Notes: generated by a model not told the origin, from the sequence alone. DNA of 64,000 nucleotides from Pelagisphaera sp964404745 (GCA_964404745.1 CAYOLG010000009.1:71365-135364), one strand, 5' to 3'. Shown: positions 35,940-45,931, numbered from the stretch's first letter. Made by a program: numbers and translations.

Positions 35940-37996
35940 GCGGTGGCGCGCTCCTCTCTATTCTGCAAAGTTCGGGCAATCAGGCTCTCTAGTATCAGCG
36001 CTAGGGCTACGGCCATGATTAGCCACTTCCACACCTGTTGCCGGTTTTCTAGTTCGACAGCGTTTTGGGAACGCCGTTCGCTCTCTTGATCGGATTCCTT
36101 TTGAGCGCTTGTCGCCGCGACCTCGAGTGGCGCACCTAGTCGCTCCCAATCTTCGTAGGGCAGGGTATCCCATTGGCTTTCCTCGGGAGGCGCTTGAACG
36201 GCGATCCAGCGTTCCGTGAATCCCTCTTTGAGCTGATAAAGTCCTGGCTGGTTTGGCGTGTCCGTCGAGTAAGCCGTTTCTCCGATCGCTTTCCACTGTG
36301 ATGAGGTCCCATCAAATGCGGAGGCGATTGAATCCGAGCTGAGAATGCTGGTACGGTTGGAGCCGCCGGCTGCCCGTTCGAATAGCCGCTGTAGCCACGG
36401 TACAAACTTCGTGGACAGTGGCCATTGACTCTTTTGGGGAGCCCAGTCCGCTACCCAAATCGTCAGTAGCCCGATTCCCAAGGCTTTTTCTACGATGGCG
36501 GGACCGCTATCGTCGTACTCGGCGAGTATTGACAGTCCGCTGCGATCTGGGATTTCCAATTTGTGAGTGTTCCAAAAGCGGATACGGGAGAAGTCGCTAA
36601 ATCGAGGGTCGGAAAATATGGCGAAAGCGTGGCTTTGGAAGTCGATGGAGCCGAGTCGGGAATCCTCTTGGCTGGCTTCCGCTAGGCTCCAATCGGGTTC
36701 GTTCGCTAGGGCAGTCGCGGTATCGAGCATATCGCGACTTGAGAGTAAAAGAAGAGCGTGGGATCCGGATTCGATCTGCTCGCGAATGGAAGACACTTCG
36801 TTTTGGGTCAAAGCCGAGTCGAGAAAAAGGAATGGAGGCAGATCGGTTTCCGATCCAGAGTCGGAATTGCTGTCGACAAATTGTACCGCTGGATCTACCC
36901 AGCCCGCCGATGCCCGTTTTACGTAGAAGGCGGATTGGTTGGGGTCGTCGGAATAGGCTGGGTTGCCGTAGTATCGAAGTTGCATAGGGCGAGGCTGATT
37001 CTCGGCGATGTGCAATACATTGTCGAAAGTATCTGGGTCGCCTGCTAGCTCGACTCGATAGGGGCCCGGAGCGTGCTCGGGCACTTCCATTAGAACCATA
37101 TGGTTGTCGCCAGTATTTGAGTACAACTTAAGTGGCTGGCCCAGAAGAGTGTCGGACTTGGCATCGAAAAGGGTCAAACTTAAATTGGAGGTCAACGATT
37201 GGCCCGAACTTTGGATTCCGATTCGCATAGAGCGATTTGCCTCATCGCCCGTCCAGCCCAGCCAGCGTATGCCGGTATTGCCTGGATGGGTTCCTTGCAC
37301 GGTTTCCAATTTCAAAAGGCAATCATCTGGCCATTCGCGTCCCGCTACCCCGGCGATCCGGGCCGTACTCTGCATATCGGAAATGAGTACGACCGTTTTA
37401 TCGGTTTGCGTTTCCGCTCCATCGTCGATTTGCTCGAGTTCAGACAGAGCAAGCTCTATGGCGTCGTCTAGTCGAGTCGTTCCCCAATTGGGGCTGGTCT
37501 CGGCCAACAGGGCTTGAGCTAGAGTCGAACGCTCGGCGATGGGCCATTTGTCCCACTGCTCGAACGAGAGTAGCATGCGGGCGTTTGTCGAAGCAGCGAT
37601 GATGGAAAGCTTATCCGCGGCGTCCACTGTATCCAAATAGGACTGGGCCCGTTGAATGGCGTTCTCCCAAGCGCCTTCCCGTTGCATGCTCGCGCTCGCA
37701 TCAATGGCCAGCACGATAGCTTTGGGCGGGTTGGAAGCGAGATCTATTGGCGTATTGGCTACGAAAAAGGGCCGAGCGAAGGCGAAGGCGAGCAAGACGA
37801 TGATCAGGCAACGTAGGGCCAGCAGCCAGGGATTTTGGATGTGGCTTCTTTTCTGCAGTTTCGGCGGAGATTCCCGCAAAAATCTCATAGCGGAAAAACG
37901 AATACGATCTTTCGTCGCCCGACGAATCAAGTGGAAGATGATAGGGCCGGCGATTAGCAAGGCGCCTGCCAGAAACCAAGGCGAGAGCAGGCTCAT
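35936..37996 (-). CDS. BatA-like vWA membrane protein
   Basis: A 686-residue protein with the BatA N-terminal signature: membrane helix 1 (about 5-24), IIFHLIRR, FSAMRFL, and helix 2 (about 57-76). It is followed by a vWA domain with an intact MIDAS motif (DASASM near 98-103) and a later ISDMQ. A C-terminal helix near 655-675 anchors the other end. In related operons BatA-like proteins bind MoxR or DUF58 partners. It is coupled by 4-bp overlaps to the DUF58 gene before it and the large coiled-coil gene after it. Confidence 0.87.
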   Translation of the reverse strand: MSLLSPWFLAGALLIAGPIIFHLIRRATKDRIRFSAMRFLRESPPKLQKRSHIQNPWLLALRCLIIVLLAFAFARPFFVANTPIDLASNPPKAIVLAIDASASMQREGAWENAIQRAQSYLDTVDAADKLSIIAASTNARMLLSFEQWDKWPIAERSTLAQALLAETSPNWGTTRLDDAIELALSELEQIDDGAETQTDKTVVLISDMQSTARIAGVAGREWPDDCLLKLETVQGTHPGNTGIRWLGWTGDEANRSMRIGIQSSGQSLTSNLSLTLFDAKSDTLLGQPLKLYSNTGDNHMVLMEVPEHAPGPYRVELAGDPDTFDNVLHIAENQPRPMQLRYYGNPAYSDDPNQSAFYVKRASAGWVDPAVQFVDSNSDSGSETDLPPFLFLDSALTQNEVSSIREQIESGSHALLLLSSRDMLDTATALANEPDWSLAEASQEDSRLGSIDFQSHAFAIFSDPRFSDFSRIRFWNTHKLEIPDRSGLSILAEYDDSGPAIVEKALGIGLLTIWVADWAPQKSQWPLSTKFVPWLQRLFERAAGGSNRTSILSSDSIASAFDGTSSQWKAIGETAYSTDTPNQPGLYQLKEGFTERWIAVQAPPEESQWDTLPYEDWERLGAPLEVAATSAQKESDQESERRSQNAVELENRQQVWKWLIMAVALALILESLIARTLQNREERATA

Positions 37997-38901
37997 ACGG
38001 CTGCCCTCCCGCGCAAAGGTTGACGTCTAAGCAGATCTATCAGCGTATAGTCGAGCGGCTTATTGGTGGGGGCAATTAAGTGGCATATGCCTCGCTTTTC
38101 CAAAGTTTGCTGAATTAGCGTTTGGTGCTGGCCGAAGCTTTCCTTGTAAGCGCTCCGCGCCTCGACGGGATCGATGTAAAGGCGATCGCCGGTTTCCAGA
38201 TCCTCCCACTGGGAAGCTTTGCCGAAATCGAGGTCGAGTTCGGCGGAGTCGAGAATTTGGATCGCCCTCACGTCATGTCCGGCCGCTACCAGTTGACCGA
38301 GCTCGTTGTCCCATTCTTCCGGCGGGGAAAGGAAGTCGGAGATGACGACGATCAAGCAGCGCTTGCCGCACAGCAGGGCTGTTTGTTCGAGGGCTTTGCC
38401 GATGTTGCTTTCCTGTCCCTCGGGTTCTCGTGAAAGCGTGGAAAGAAGTCGCCTAAAGTGCCCGGTTCTCCAACGAGAGGGCACGTAGCTATGCAACTCG
38501 GAATCGAAGAGCCCGAGCCCGACGACGTCGCGTTGCTGCAAAAGAAAGTAGCCAAGCGTGGCGGCTAGGGTACGAGCGTATTCGGATTTCGATATTTCTC
38601 CGGATGCGAAACGCATGGACCGGCTGGTGTCGACAAGCAGCAGGCAGCGTAGATTGGTTTCATCCTCGAATTTCTTGATGTACTCTCGATCTGTGCGAGC
38701 CAGGGCTTTCCAATCCAGATACCGCAAGTCGTCGCCCTGGGAGTATTGGCGGTATTCCGTGAATTCTACCGAGAATCCTTGCAGAGGGCTGCGGTGAAGC
38801 CCGGACCAAAGGCCCTCCACGACCACGCGCGCCCGCAGCTCCAGATCGCGAATGGCGAAAAGGGCGAGAGGATCGATTCCAGTTTTAGGAGTGGCGGGCA
38901 C
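37993..38901 (-). CDS. DUF58 protein
   Basis: A 302-residue cytosolic protein with the DUF58 core motif FTEYRQYSQGDDLRYLDWKA followed by ALARTDREYIKKFEDE. A vWA-like DTSRSM motif around 111-116 suggests metal-dependent binding. It directly follows MoxR (27-bp gap), as in most MoxR operons, and is coupled to the BatA-like gene by a 4-bp overlap. The family is thought to work with MoxR ATPases in protein maturation. Confidence 0.92.
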   Translation of the reverse strand: MPATPKTGIDPLALFAIRDLELRARVVVEGLWSGLHRSPLQGFSVEFTEYRQYSQGDDLRYLDWKALARTDREYIKKFEDETNLRCLLLVDTSRSMRFASGEISKSEYARTLAATLGYFLLQQRDVVGLGLFDSELHSYVPSRWRTGHFRRLLSTLSREPEGQESNIGKALEQTALLCGKRCLIVVISDFLSPPEEWDNELGQLVAAGHDVRAIQILDSAELDLDFGKASQWEDLETGDRLYIDPVEARSAYKESFGQHQTLIQQTLEKRGICHLIAPTNKPLDYTLIDLLRRQPLRGRAAV

Positions 38902-38928
38902 GCGGACGAAATTTCGGTGGCGACGTTA

Positions 38929-39921
38929 CTACACAGTATCCAGCAGCTTTTGGGTGACCGTTTCCACGGTTTCCCCTTGGGCTTCAGCTCGGTAGTTGAG
39001 AAGAATCCGGTGACGAAAGACAGGGTGGGCCAGTTGAAGGATGTCGTCCTTGGTCACGTGAGCTCGAGAATGCCATAGAGCCCGGGCTTTGCCGGCTAAA
39101 ACGAGGGCTTGAGCGGCACGGGTGCCCGCTCCCCAGCTTATCCATTCCTTGACGAAATCCGGGGCGTTCGGATCGCTAGGGCGAGAAGCAGCAGCAAGCT
39201 TGACCGCGTAACGTACAATTTCTTCGGATACGGGCACTTTTCGCACGAGCGATTGGAATTCGAGAACGTCCTTCGCCGAAAAGATCGATTCTATCGGGTC
39301 GTGGGCCTTGGACGTTGTCTGGGTGACGACTTGAACTTCGTCGTCCTCCGGCAAGTAGTCGATCAAGGTATTGAAAAGAAAGCGGTCCAGCTGGGCTTCA
39401 GGAAGCGGGTAGGTGCCTTCCATTTCCACCGGGTTCTGAGTGGCGAGGACAAAGAAGGGCTCAGAAAGGGTGTGGCGTACGCCTGCCGCAGTGACCTGAT
39501 GTTCCTGCATGGCTTCCAGTAGAGCCGATTGGGTTTTCGGGGGCGTTCGGTTGATTTCGTCTGCCAGCAGCAGGTTGGTGAAGATCGGTCCTTTGGCGAA
39601 GGTCAGTTGGCGCCCTTCGGGCGTGTCGGTGAGGATTTCCGTGCCGGTGATGTCGGCAGGCATCAGATCTGGTGTGAATTGGATACGCTGGAACTCCAAG
39701 TCAAACACCTCAGCGACCGATTTGACGAGGAGCGTCTTGGCCAATCCGGGAGCTCCGGTAATAATGCAGTGGCCGCCGGAAATGAGGGCGAGCAAGATCT
39801 GCTCGACGACGTCCTTCTGGCCGATAATGGCTTTGCCCAGTTCCGCCTCCACTCGTATGCGGCCTTCTTGCAGGCGGTTGAATGCGGCTTCTTGTGATTC
39901 TGTGGTTTCGAGTAGAGACAT
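38929..39921 (-). CDS. MoxR-type AAA+ ATPase
   Basis: A 330-residue AAA_3 ATPase. Walker A is GAPGLAKT (56-63) and Walker B lies in LLLADEINR, followed by TQNPVEMEGTYPLPEAQLDRF, the MoxR signature that includes sensor 1 and the arginine finger region. The C-terminal lid domain is complete. MoxR proteins are chaperone-like and act with vWA proteins, here encoded immediately downstream. It is separated by about 54 bp from the DUF4159 genes upstream. Confidence 0.95.
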   Translation of the reverse strand: MSLLETTESQEAAFNRLQEGRIRVEAELGKAIIGQKDVVEQILLALISGGHCIITGAPGLAKTLLVKSVAEVFDLEFQRIQFTPDLMPADITGTEILTDTPEGRQLTFAKGPIFTNLLLADEINRTPPKTQSALLEAMQEHQVTAAGVRHTLSEPFFVLATQNPVEMEGTYPLPEAQLDRFLFNTLIDYLPEDDEVQVVTQTTSKAHDPIESIFSAKDVLEFQSLVRKVPVSEEIVRYAVKLAAASRPSDPNAPDFVKEWISWGAGTRAAQALVLAGKARALWHSRAHVTKDDILQLAHPVFRHRILLNYRAEAQGETVETVTQKLLDTV

Positions 39922-39975
39922 AGAGTGTGTTTGAGAATTAGGAACTATAAGTTGAGAATTTGAATACTGTTTAGG

Positions 39976-40839
39976 CTAGTGGGTCATGGCGTAGAAAACG
40001 ATATTAATGCCCATCGGGTAGGCTTTTTTTTCGGCGAATTCGCGGAAGTACCATTCGTCTTCGCCTTCCCGCTCCCAGCCGTCGCCTAGATCGGTATTGT
40101 GACAAATGATACACATGATGCGGCCGTTGTCGTCGAAAATGGCTTTGTAGTGAACCTCATCGGTTCCGTAGCCTTGGTGAGTGACGACTCCATAGCCAGC
40201 CCGATAGTTGCCCACCGCATGCCCCACGCTAGGTACCTGGGGCTTTTCGTCGAGGTCGAAAACCATGTGGAAAATGGGATGGTCTATAGACAGCTCTACG
40301 GGTTCGCGGTCGGGGAAGACTCGCTTGATTTCGTAGTAAAAATTCTCATACTCGTCATCGCCCCAGAAATCGTCTACCATGAGGAATCCTCCATTGAGCA
40401 AATACTCTCGAAGCGCGACGACTTCGTCCTCCATGAAGACCAGCCTGCCAGGTTCGATCATGTAGAGAAAGGGGTAGTTGTGGAGGTCATCTTGAGTGAG
40501 ATCGACGACGGCGGAATCAGGATTGACCTTAAGGCTGGTCATTTGCTGGAGCCGATAGGCGAAATTAAGCTCCGCGTCGGGATAGTCGGTTTCCCAGCCG
40601 CCTCCACCCCAGCCCCGGCCGTGTCCGCCGTGCCCGCCCCATCGTCCTCGGGCCGAAGTGTAGCGAACGCGAGCGAAGGTGAACACGTCTTGTTTGAACT
40701 CAGGGTCTACTTGCCATTCGGGTACGCCACCTCGGTGGTCGTACCGTTCTCGATAGCGCTGCGAGAACATAGCCGGTATCAGAGCAATTGCCATAACGGC
40801 GAGAAAAATCAGCGTGATTCGTTTGCGATTAATGGTCAT
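39976..40839 (-). CDS. DUF4159 protein, second tandem copy
   Basis: A 287-residue protein with a signal peptide or anchor (about 8-25), a glycine/histidine-rich patch (GGHGGHGRGWGGGGW, about 68-82) and a complete DUF4159 domain (TDYPDAELNFAYRLQQ, GGFLMVDDFWGDDEYENFY, DHPIFHMVFDLDEKPQVPS). It is closely related to the adjacent copy at 40853-41680, with long identical stretches near the C-terminus that are also close at the nucleotide level. DUF4159 is related to the class I GATase-like fold; its function is unknown. Confidence 0.9.
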   Translation of the reverse strand: MTINRKRITLIFLAVMAIALIPAMFSQRYRERYDHRGGVPEWQVDPEFKQDVFTFARVRYTSARGRWGGHGGHGRGWGGGGWETDYPDAELNFAYRLQQMTSLKVNPDSAVVDLTQDDLHNYPFLYMIEPGRLVFMEDEVVALREYLLNGGFLMVDDFWGDDEYENFYYEIKRVFPDREPVELSIDHPIFHMVFDLDEKPQVPSVGHAVGNYRAGYGVVTHQGYGTDEVHYKAIFDDNGRIMCIICHNTDLGDGWEREGEDEWYFREFAEKKAYPMGINIVFYAMTH

Positions 40840-40852
40840 TGGCTCGATCGGC

Positions 40853-41680
40853 TCAGTGGGTCATGGCGTAGAAGATGATGTTAATACCCATGGGATAGGC
40901 TTTTTTTTCGGCGAATTCGCGGAAGTACCATTCGTCTTCGCCCTCCCGCTCCCAACCGTCGCCGAGATCGGTATTGTGGCAAATGATACACATGATGCGG
41001 CCGTTGTCGTCGAAAATGGCTTTGTAGTGAACCTCTTCCGAACCCGGTCGCTCCCAAGTGATTCCGGTTCCCCGCATGCGAGTGGCGTGGTGGATGCTCG
41101 GCACTTGCGGTTTTTCCTGCAGGTCGAAAACCATATGGAATATAGGATGCTCGATAGGCAGTTCGACCGGTTCGCGATCAGGGAATACGCGTTTTATTTC
41201 GTAGTAGAAATTGTCATACTCCGCGTCGCCCCAGAAATCGTCTACCATGAGGAAACCGCCGTTGAGCAAGTAGGTCCGCAGGGCCATTACCTCGTCTTCC
41301 ATGAACACCAGCCTGCCCGGCTCGATAATGTAGAGAAAAGGGTAGTTATAGAGGTCTGGCTGAGTCAATTCGACCACGACGGAGTCCGGATTGACTTTTA
41401 AGCTGGTCATTTGCTGGAGCCGGTAGGCGAAATTGAGTTCCGCATCCGGGTAGTCAGTGGCCCAGTTGCCGCGACCGCGACGCCCCCAGCCCCCACCCGT
41501 GTATCCGCCATGACTAGAGCTATACTGCACGCGGGCAAAGGTGAATACGTCCTGCTTGAATTCCTCCTCTACTTGCCAGTCGGGCACGCCGGCGCGATGG
41601 TCGTAGCGCTGTCCGGAGGCAGCGACAATGATGCCGAGACCTATAGCAGCGGATAGGGCGATTTCCGAGACGAGGTTCAT
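40853..41680 (-). CDS. DUF4159 protein, first tandem copy
   Basis: A 275-residue paralog of the next gene, separated from it by 13 bp. It has the same layout: signal peptide, a shorter glycine-rich patch (GGYTGGGWGRRGRG), then DUF4159. The two differ mainly in the signal peptide, the glycine patch and a loop before VHYKAIFDDNGR, while the last 45 residues are almost the same. This suggests a fairly recent duplication or ongoing gene conversion. Confidence 0.9.
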   Translation of the reverse strand: MNLVSEIALSAAIGLGIIVAASGQRYDHRAGVPDWQVEEEFKQDVFTFARVQYSSSHGGYTGGGWGRRGRGNWATDYPDAELNFAYRLQQMTSLKVNPDSVVVELTQPDLYNYPFLYIIEPGRLVFMEDEVMALRTYLLNGGFLMVDDFWGDAEYDNFYYEIKRVFPDREPVELPIEHPIFHMVFDLQEKPQVPSIHHATRMRGTGITWERPGSEEVHYKAIFDDNGRIMCIICHNTDLGDGWEREGEDEWYFREFAEKKAYPMGINIIFYAMTH

Positions 41681-41690
41681 TGTCGCCCTG

Positions 41691-44339
41691 TTAAAATGGC
41701 AAACCTTCCAGGTTAGGGGTGGGCACGCTAGCGGAGGTCGCTTTGCTCATTTCCGCGGATTCTCGCTTTCGGTTGATTTCGTCTAGGAGCTCGTAGGCGG
41801 AACGAAAGCGGGGGGCTTCTTCCAGGGCCATCAAGGTATGGCGACGGGCGGTTTCGGGATCGGAGCGCAGGTACTGCAAGGCCAAGGTATAGTGGACCTG
41901 GGCGATTTCCGGGGGATCCAGGTTGAGCAAGGTTTCTCCAGCCGCTATGGCGTCGTCTCGGTATTGGAATCGGGCATGAGTGGCGAAGAGCGCTCTCCAG
42001 GGCTCGATGGCCATGGGCTTGATGGCGATCCAGGCTTTAGCCCATTGCACGACGTTAGGCGGGTCGTCTTGTTCAAGGGCAATGGTTAGCAATCGCTGGA
42101 TCGGATCCAGTCGATGGGCTTCGCTCGAGGCTATCGTTTCCAGCGTCAAGCGTTCTTTTTCCACTTCGCCCAATTGCTCGTAGACGTAGGCGAGCAAGCC
42201 ATGGGCGTTTTTCTCCCCGGGGATGTAGCCGGAATGGGCGATGATATCCTCAAGCTTCTGCCTTGCTGTCTCCCAGTCCTCGGCCTCGACGAGGGGCTGT
42301 ATGCTTTCCATTTCCTGGAAGTAGTTTTTCCTTGAGGTGACTAGCTCGATCGACTCGTCGATAAGGCCTTCCGGCTTGGTTAGGGCGTAGGCGCCGCCTA
42401 GGGCATTTGCTTCGCGGCTAGCCGCGGCTAGAAACCGTTCATCCAGTTCGTCCAGCGGGGCAACTCTACTGGCTAGGGCATCATTCATAGTTACGCCTTC
42501 ACCGAGATCCCGCAGGAGCTCTCGCATGGATTCGATCCCGTAGTTTTCAAAGAGGAATTTAACGACTAGGTAAGATTGGTAGTAGGCGAATTGAGTGTCC
42601 TCTCCCGATTGGGCGCTCATAAAAGCGGCGCTCATTTCGCTGATTTTCTGCATGCGTCCGCTGAGAATCCGATCCCGATAGCCGACCGTCATCATTTGCC
42701 CCCAGGAACTGTCATGCTCTCGCTCCTCGTAGACAGAGATTCCCTCGCTTAGCCAGCGGGGCATTCTGTTATGCGTCAAGGTGAGGGTGATGGTGTGGCA
42801 GAATTCGTGATACAAGACCGATTCCCAGTTAGCTAGGCTGGTGGCCGGGCTGTTTATGGTGAAGACGGGCCCGAAGCAGACGCCTAGGTATCCAGGGTTG
42901 CCCGGCATTCCGAATGTGCGAACTTCGAAGTCGGCTGGGTTGGGATAGATCTCCACGGTGACCTTCTCGGCGATCTCCACATCGTAGCGTTTGGTAAGAT
43001 AGCGATAGGCCGGTTCCAGAAGATCAATGGCTCGCTGGCCATAGACAGGCGCTTCCTTTTTGGAAATACGGATGCGGAAGTTTTCGGTTTCCAAGGTTTC
43101 GAATTCGTCGAGTTTGTCGCGAAGCGTAACCAAATTGTAGGCGGATATGTTGTAGGGATCGGCTTCGTAGACCTCGTAGGCCAGTTTCCAGCCTTCCTCC
43201 TCCCGAGCCAGGCGGAGCAGGTCTTGGGCGAGCTGAATCTTGGCAGGCAAGTAGTCGGGCTGATAAGCCAAGGAAAGACGTTGGGACGCAGCCCCTTCTT
43301 TGAAGAGGTATTTGCGAGACAAATTTCGGCCGATCAGATGATCGACTTCTGGATTGGCGGACCAAGACGAGAGGGCTTGGGCTCGTAACTGGGCGCCTTC
43401 ATCGTTATTGCTTCGGAGGTAGGCGATGGCCGCTTTCAAAGATAAGGCTTGTGGATGCAGAGGGTTCACCTCCAAGGCGATGTCGAGCTGCTCGATCGCC
43501 TCGTCGTAGGCTTCGCCGTCGATTAGATGCTGGGCGATGAGGGTTCGGGCCTCCGGATGCTTCTCGTTGATGGCCAGGGCGTTTTCCGCGTATTGCAGAA
43601 GCTCGGCTCGATTCCCTTCGATAAACGAGCTAGCCAGGCCGTACCACAAGTCAGGATCGTTGGGAAATTTTTCCAACCCGCTTTGGAAATTCTTGGAGGC
43701 GAGATTGAAGTCGCTCTTGGATAGGGCCAGCTTGCCGGTGGCCAGAAAAGCGCTGGCAGGAGGATCGGATTCCGTCTGGGCCCGCTTGTAGAAATTTTCC
43801 AGAACGATGCGGGGCTCGACTCCGAGAAGGATGGCGGCCTCACCGATGGCGACTAGCGAGTCGGGATCGTAGGTGTAGCGGCCTCGGCGGCGCAGATAAT
43901 CGTCGATTCCCCGCATGATATTTTCGGCGGCTCCGAGATCATTGGCGAACAGAGCCGCTTCTCGGGCGATTAGTCGCAGGCGAATCCCGAAGTAGCGCGT
44001 GTTGAGCCCCTCGGTCAGCAATTGGTGAGCCTCGTCGTAGCGCCCGACTTTCATGAGCGTTAGGGCTTCTATCCGCCACCAGGACTCGTTCCAGGATTGC
44101 TTTTCCCGGGCGAAAGCGGCTTCCTTCAATGCTTCGCCGTAGTTGCCGGATCGGTACAAACTTTCTAGTTCCGCATAGTCAGGCAAGGAATCGCGTTCGT
44201 TGCTCTGCCCAATGCTAATCGAAGGGGCGAGAAGTGCGGCTAGTCCCCACAAGAGGAGATCGCGCAAAGCGAAATTGACAGTAGAACCAAGGCCGGCCCG
44301 CTGGCGATGAAGTTTGGAAATGGCGCAGGTTCGAAGCAC
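41691..44339 (-). CDS. TPR protein with gluzincin metallopeptidase domain
   Basis: An 882-residue protein that starts the MoxR operon. After a probable signal region (about 28-45), TPR-like repeats cover roughly 50-400. A peptidase domain carries HEFCH (H511-E512-x-x-H515) and a downstream WLSEGISVYEE, fitting a zinc HExxH...E gluzincin, as in peptidase MA-like proteins. Further TPR-like helices follow (about 680-860). It is likely an envelope protease or scaffold working with the MoxR/vWA proteins. Confidence 0.85.
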   Translation of the reverse strand: MLRTCAISKLHRQRAGLGSTVNFALRDLLLWGLAALLAPSISIGQSNERDSLPDYAELESLYRSGNYGEALKEAAFAREKQSWNESWWRIEALTLMKVGRYDEAHQLLTEGLNTRYFGIRLRLIAREAALFANDLGAAENIMRGIDDYLRRRGRYTYDPDSLVAIGEAAILLGVEPRIVLENFYKRAQTESDPPASAFLATGKLALSKSDFNLASKNFQSGLEKFPNDPDLWYGLASSFIEGNRAELLQYAENALAINEKHPEARTLIAQHLIDGEAYDEAIEQLDIALEVNPLHPQALSLKAAIAYLRSNNDEGAQLRAQALSSWSANPEVDHLIGRNLSRKYLFKEGAASQRLSLAYQPDYLPAKIQLAQDLLRLAREEEGWKLAYEVYEADPYNISAYNLVTLRDKLDEFETLETENFRIRISKKEAPVYGQRAIDLLEPAYRYLTKRYDVEIAEKVTVEIYPNPADFEVRTFGMPGNPGYLGVCFGPVFTINSPATSLANWESVLYHEFCHTITLTLTHNRMPRWLSEGISVYEEREHDSSWGQMMTVGYRDRILSGRMQKISEMSAAFMSAQSGEDTQFAYYQSYLVVKFLFENYGIESMRELLRDLGEGVTMNDALASRVAPLDELDERFLAAASREANALGGAYALTKPEGLIDESIELVTSRKNYFQEMESIQPLVEAEDWETARQKLEDIIAHSGYIPGEKNAHGLLAYVYEQLGEVEKERLTLETIASSEAHRLDPIQRLLTIALEQDDPPNVVQWAKAWIAIKPMAIEPWRALFATHARFQYRDDAIAAGETLLNLDPPEIAQVHYTLALQYLRSDPETARRHTLMALEEAPRFRSAYELLDEINRKRESAEMSKATSASVPTPNLEGLPF

Positions 44340-44473
44340 GTAGTAAACTTAACGGGTAGAAATCTGAGGCCGCAAGAATTTAAACGGGCTCACTTGGAAA
44401 TCAGTTACATGGTTTGATCGTCCGAGTCGCCATCGATTTGCGGATGGACAGGCTTTGAATGGGAGGGATACTA

Positions 44474-45928
44474 TTGAACCGGATGAATGAATTGAATGAT
44501 ATCGAAGCCGATGGGAAACACTCGACGAGCCGAAAGGCCCCGAATGTACTCTGGATTTGCGCGGACCAGCAGCGCTGGGACACCATTGCCGCCCTGGGGA
44601 ATAGCCACATCCGCACCCCCAACATCGATCGCTTAGTCAATGAAGGCGTCGCTTTTTTGAATGCGTTTTGCCAAAGCCCTATCTGTACTCCCAGCCGCTC
44701 CAGCTTCTTAACTGGCATGTACCCGAGCGCCGTTCATGGCTGCGGGAATGGGAATGATCGCTGGGCGGAAGCGGCGCCGTTGGTGACAAAACTGCTCGCA
44801 GACGAGGGCTACACCTGCGGTTTAGTAGGGAAACTGCATCTAGCGGGCTGCCACAACCGCGTGGAGCCGCGGCCTCAGGACGATGGCTATTCAGTTTTCC
44901 ATTGGTCCCATTCCCACAAGGATATTTGGCCCGAGGGGCATGCTTATGCGGACTGGGTCAATGAGCAAGGGGGCGATCTTGGTAAGATGTATCAAGATAA
45001 AGGGTACATGGAGCCGGAATTGCATCAAACCAAGTTTTGCGCGGACAAGGCCATCGAATTCATAGAAGGAGACCATTCGGGCCCCTGGCTGATGAGCGTG
45101 AATATATTCGATCCGCACTTGCCCTTCGATCCGCCTAAGACCTATCGGAACCGCTACTTGGCGGAAAAGATGCCGGATCCCCTATTTCGAGAAAGCGATC
45201 TCGAAGCCCAGGCAGCCTTGGATGGAATCGACTTCCAGTACCCAGCCCGAAGGCCCGAGGCGTTTCAAGCGAAGGACAAGATCGCCGCTTATTATGCGAT
45301 GATCGAGCAGATCGACGATCATGTTGGTCGGATGTTGGACACTTTAGAGCGAACGGGTCAGAGGCAAAACACGCTGATTATCTTCACCAGTGACCATGGC
45401 GAAATGCTTGGTGATCATGGATTGATCGCCAAGGGCTGCCGATTCTATGAGGGCTTGGTCCATGTCCCCTTGATATTCTCCTGGCCGGGGGGCTTTGAAG
45501 GCGGGCTCCGTAAAGAGGCTCTTGTTGAATTGACGGATATCGCCCCGACTTTGCTCGAGCTTGCGGGCTTGCCGGCTCCCCAACGAATGGCTGGTCGATC
45601 GCTGGTTCCCTTGTTGCGAAGCGATCTGGATTCCCATCGGGACTCCGTTCGATGCGAGTACTATCGAGCCTTGAGTTTGATCGCTCCTGGCAGGGAGAAT
45701 TGGGAAGGAAGCTTTGCCACCATGCATCGAACCGATCGCTACAAGCTAGTCGTCTACCACGGGCATGATCAGGGCGAGCTTTTCGATTTGCGGGAGGATC
45801 CAGGAGAGTTCGCGAATCGATGGGATGATCCGAATTTCGCCTCGCTGCGGTTCAAGCTGCTCAAGCAGATGCTCGATCGAGGCGCCTTCGCCGTCGACAC
45901 GGGCACGAAGACGACCTGCGTGTTCTGA
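44474..45928 (+). CDS. Sulfatase, apparently cytosolic
   Basis: About 484 residues using a TTG start at 44474, which has GGAGGG (44462-44467) at good spacing; ATG codons at 44459 and 44483 are alternatives. There is no signal peptide. The metal motif is ADQQRWD, with Gln for the usual second Asp, and the activation motif C-T-P-S-R starts at about C71. GKLHLAGC and TSDHGEMLGDHG follow. The DQ/DHG pattern is that of choline-sulfatase/phosphonate-monoester-hydrolase-like enzymes, which often act inside the cell on small sulfate esters. Confidence 0.9.
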   Translation: MNRMNELNDIEADGKHSTSRKAPNVLWICADQQRWDTIAALGNSHIRTPNIDRLVNEGVAFLNAFCQSPICTPSRSSFLTGMYPSAVHGCGNGNDRWAEAAPLVTKLLADEGYTCGLVGKLHLAGCHNRVEPRPQDDGYSVFHWSHSHKDIWPEGHAYADWVNEQGGDLGKMYQDKGYMEPELHQTKFCADKAIEFIEGDHSGPWLMSVNIFDPHLPFDPPKTYRNRYLAEKMPDPLFRESDLEAQAALDGIDFQYPARRPEAFQAKDKIAAYYAMIEQIDDHVGRMLDTLERTGQRQNTLIIFTSDHGEMLGDHGLIAKGCRFYEGLVHVPLIFSWPGGFEGGLRKEALVELTDIAPTLLELAGLPAPQRMAGRSLVPLLRSDLDSHRDSVRCEYYRALSLIAPGRENWEGSFATMHRTDRYKLVVYHGHDQGELFDLREDPGEFANRWDDPNFASLRFKLLKQMLDRGAFAVDTGTKTTCVF

Positions 45929-45931
45929 GAA

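Noticed and set aside
40026..40040. A8 run near the 3' end of both DUF4159 genes as a frameshift site
   Set aside because: It encodes conserved E-K-K in frame, no downstream stimulatory structure was evident, and the zero-frame products are full length.
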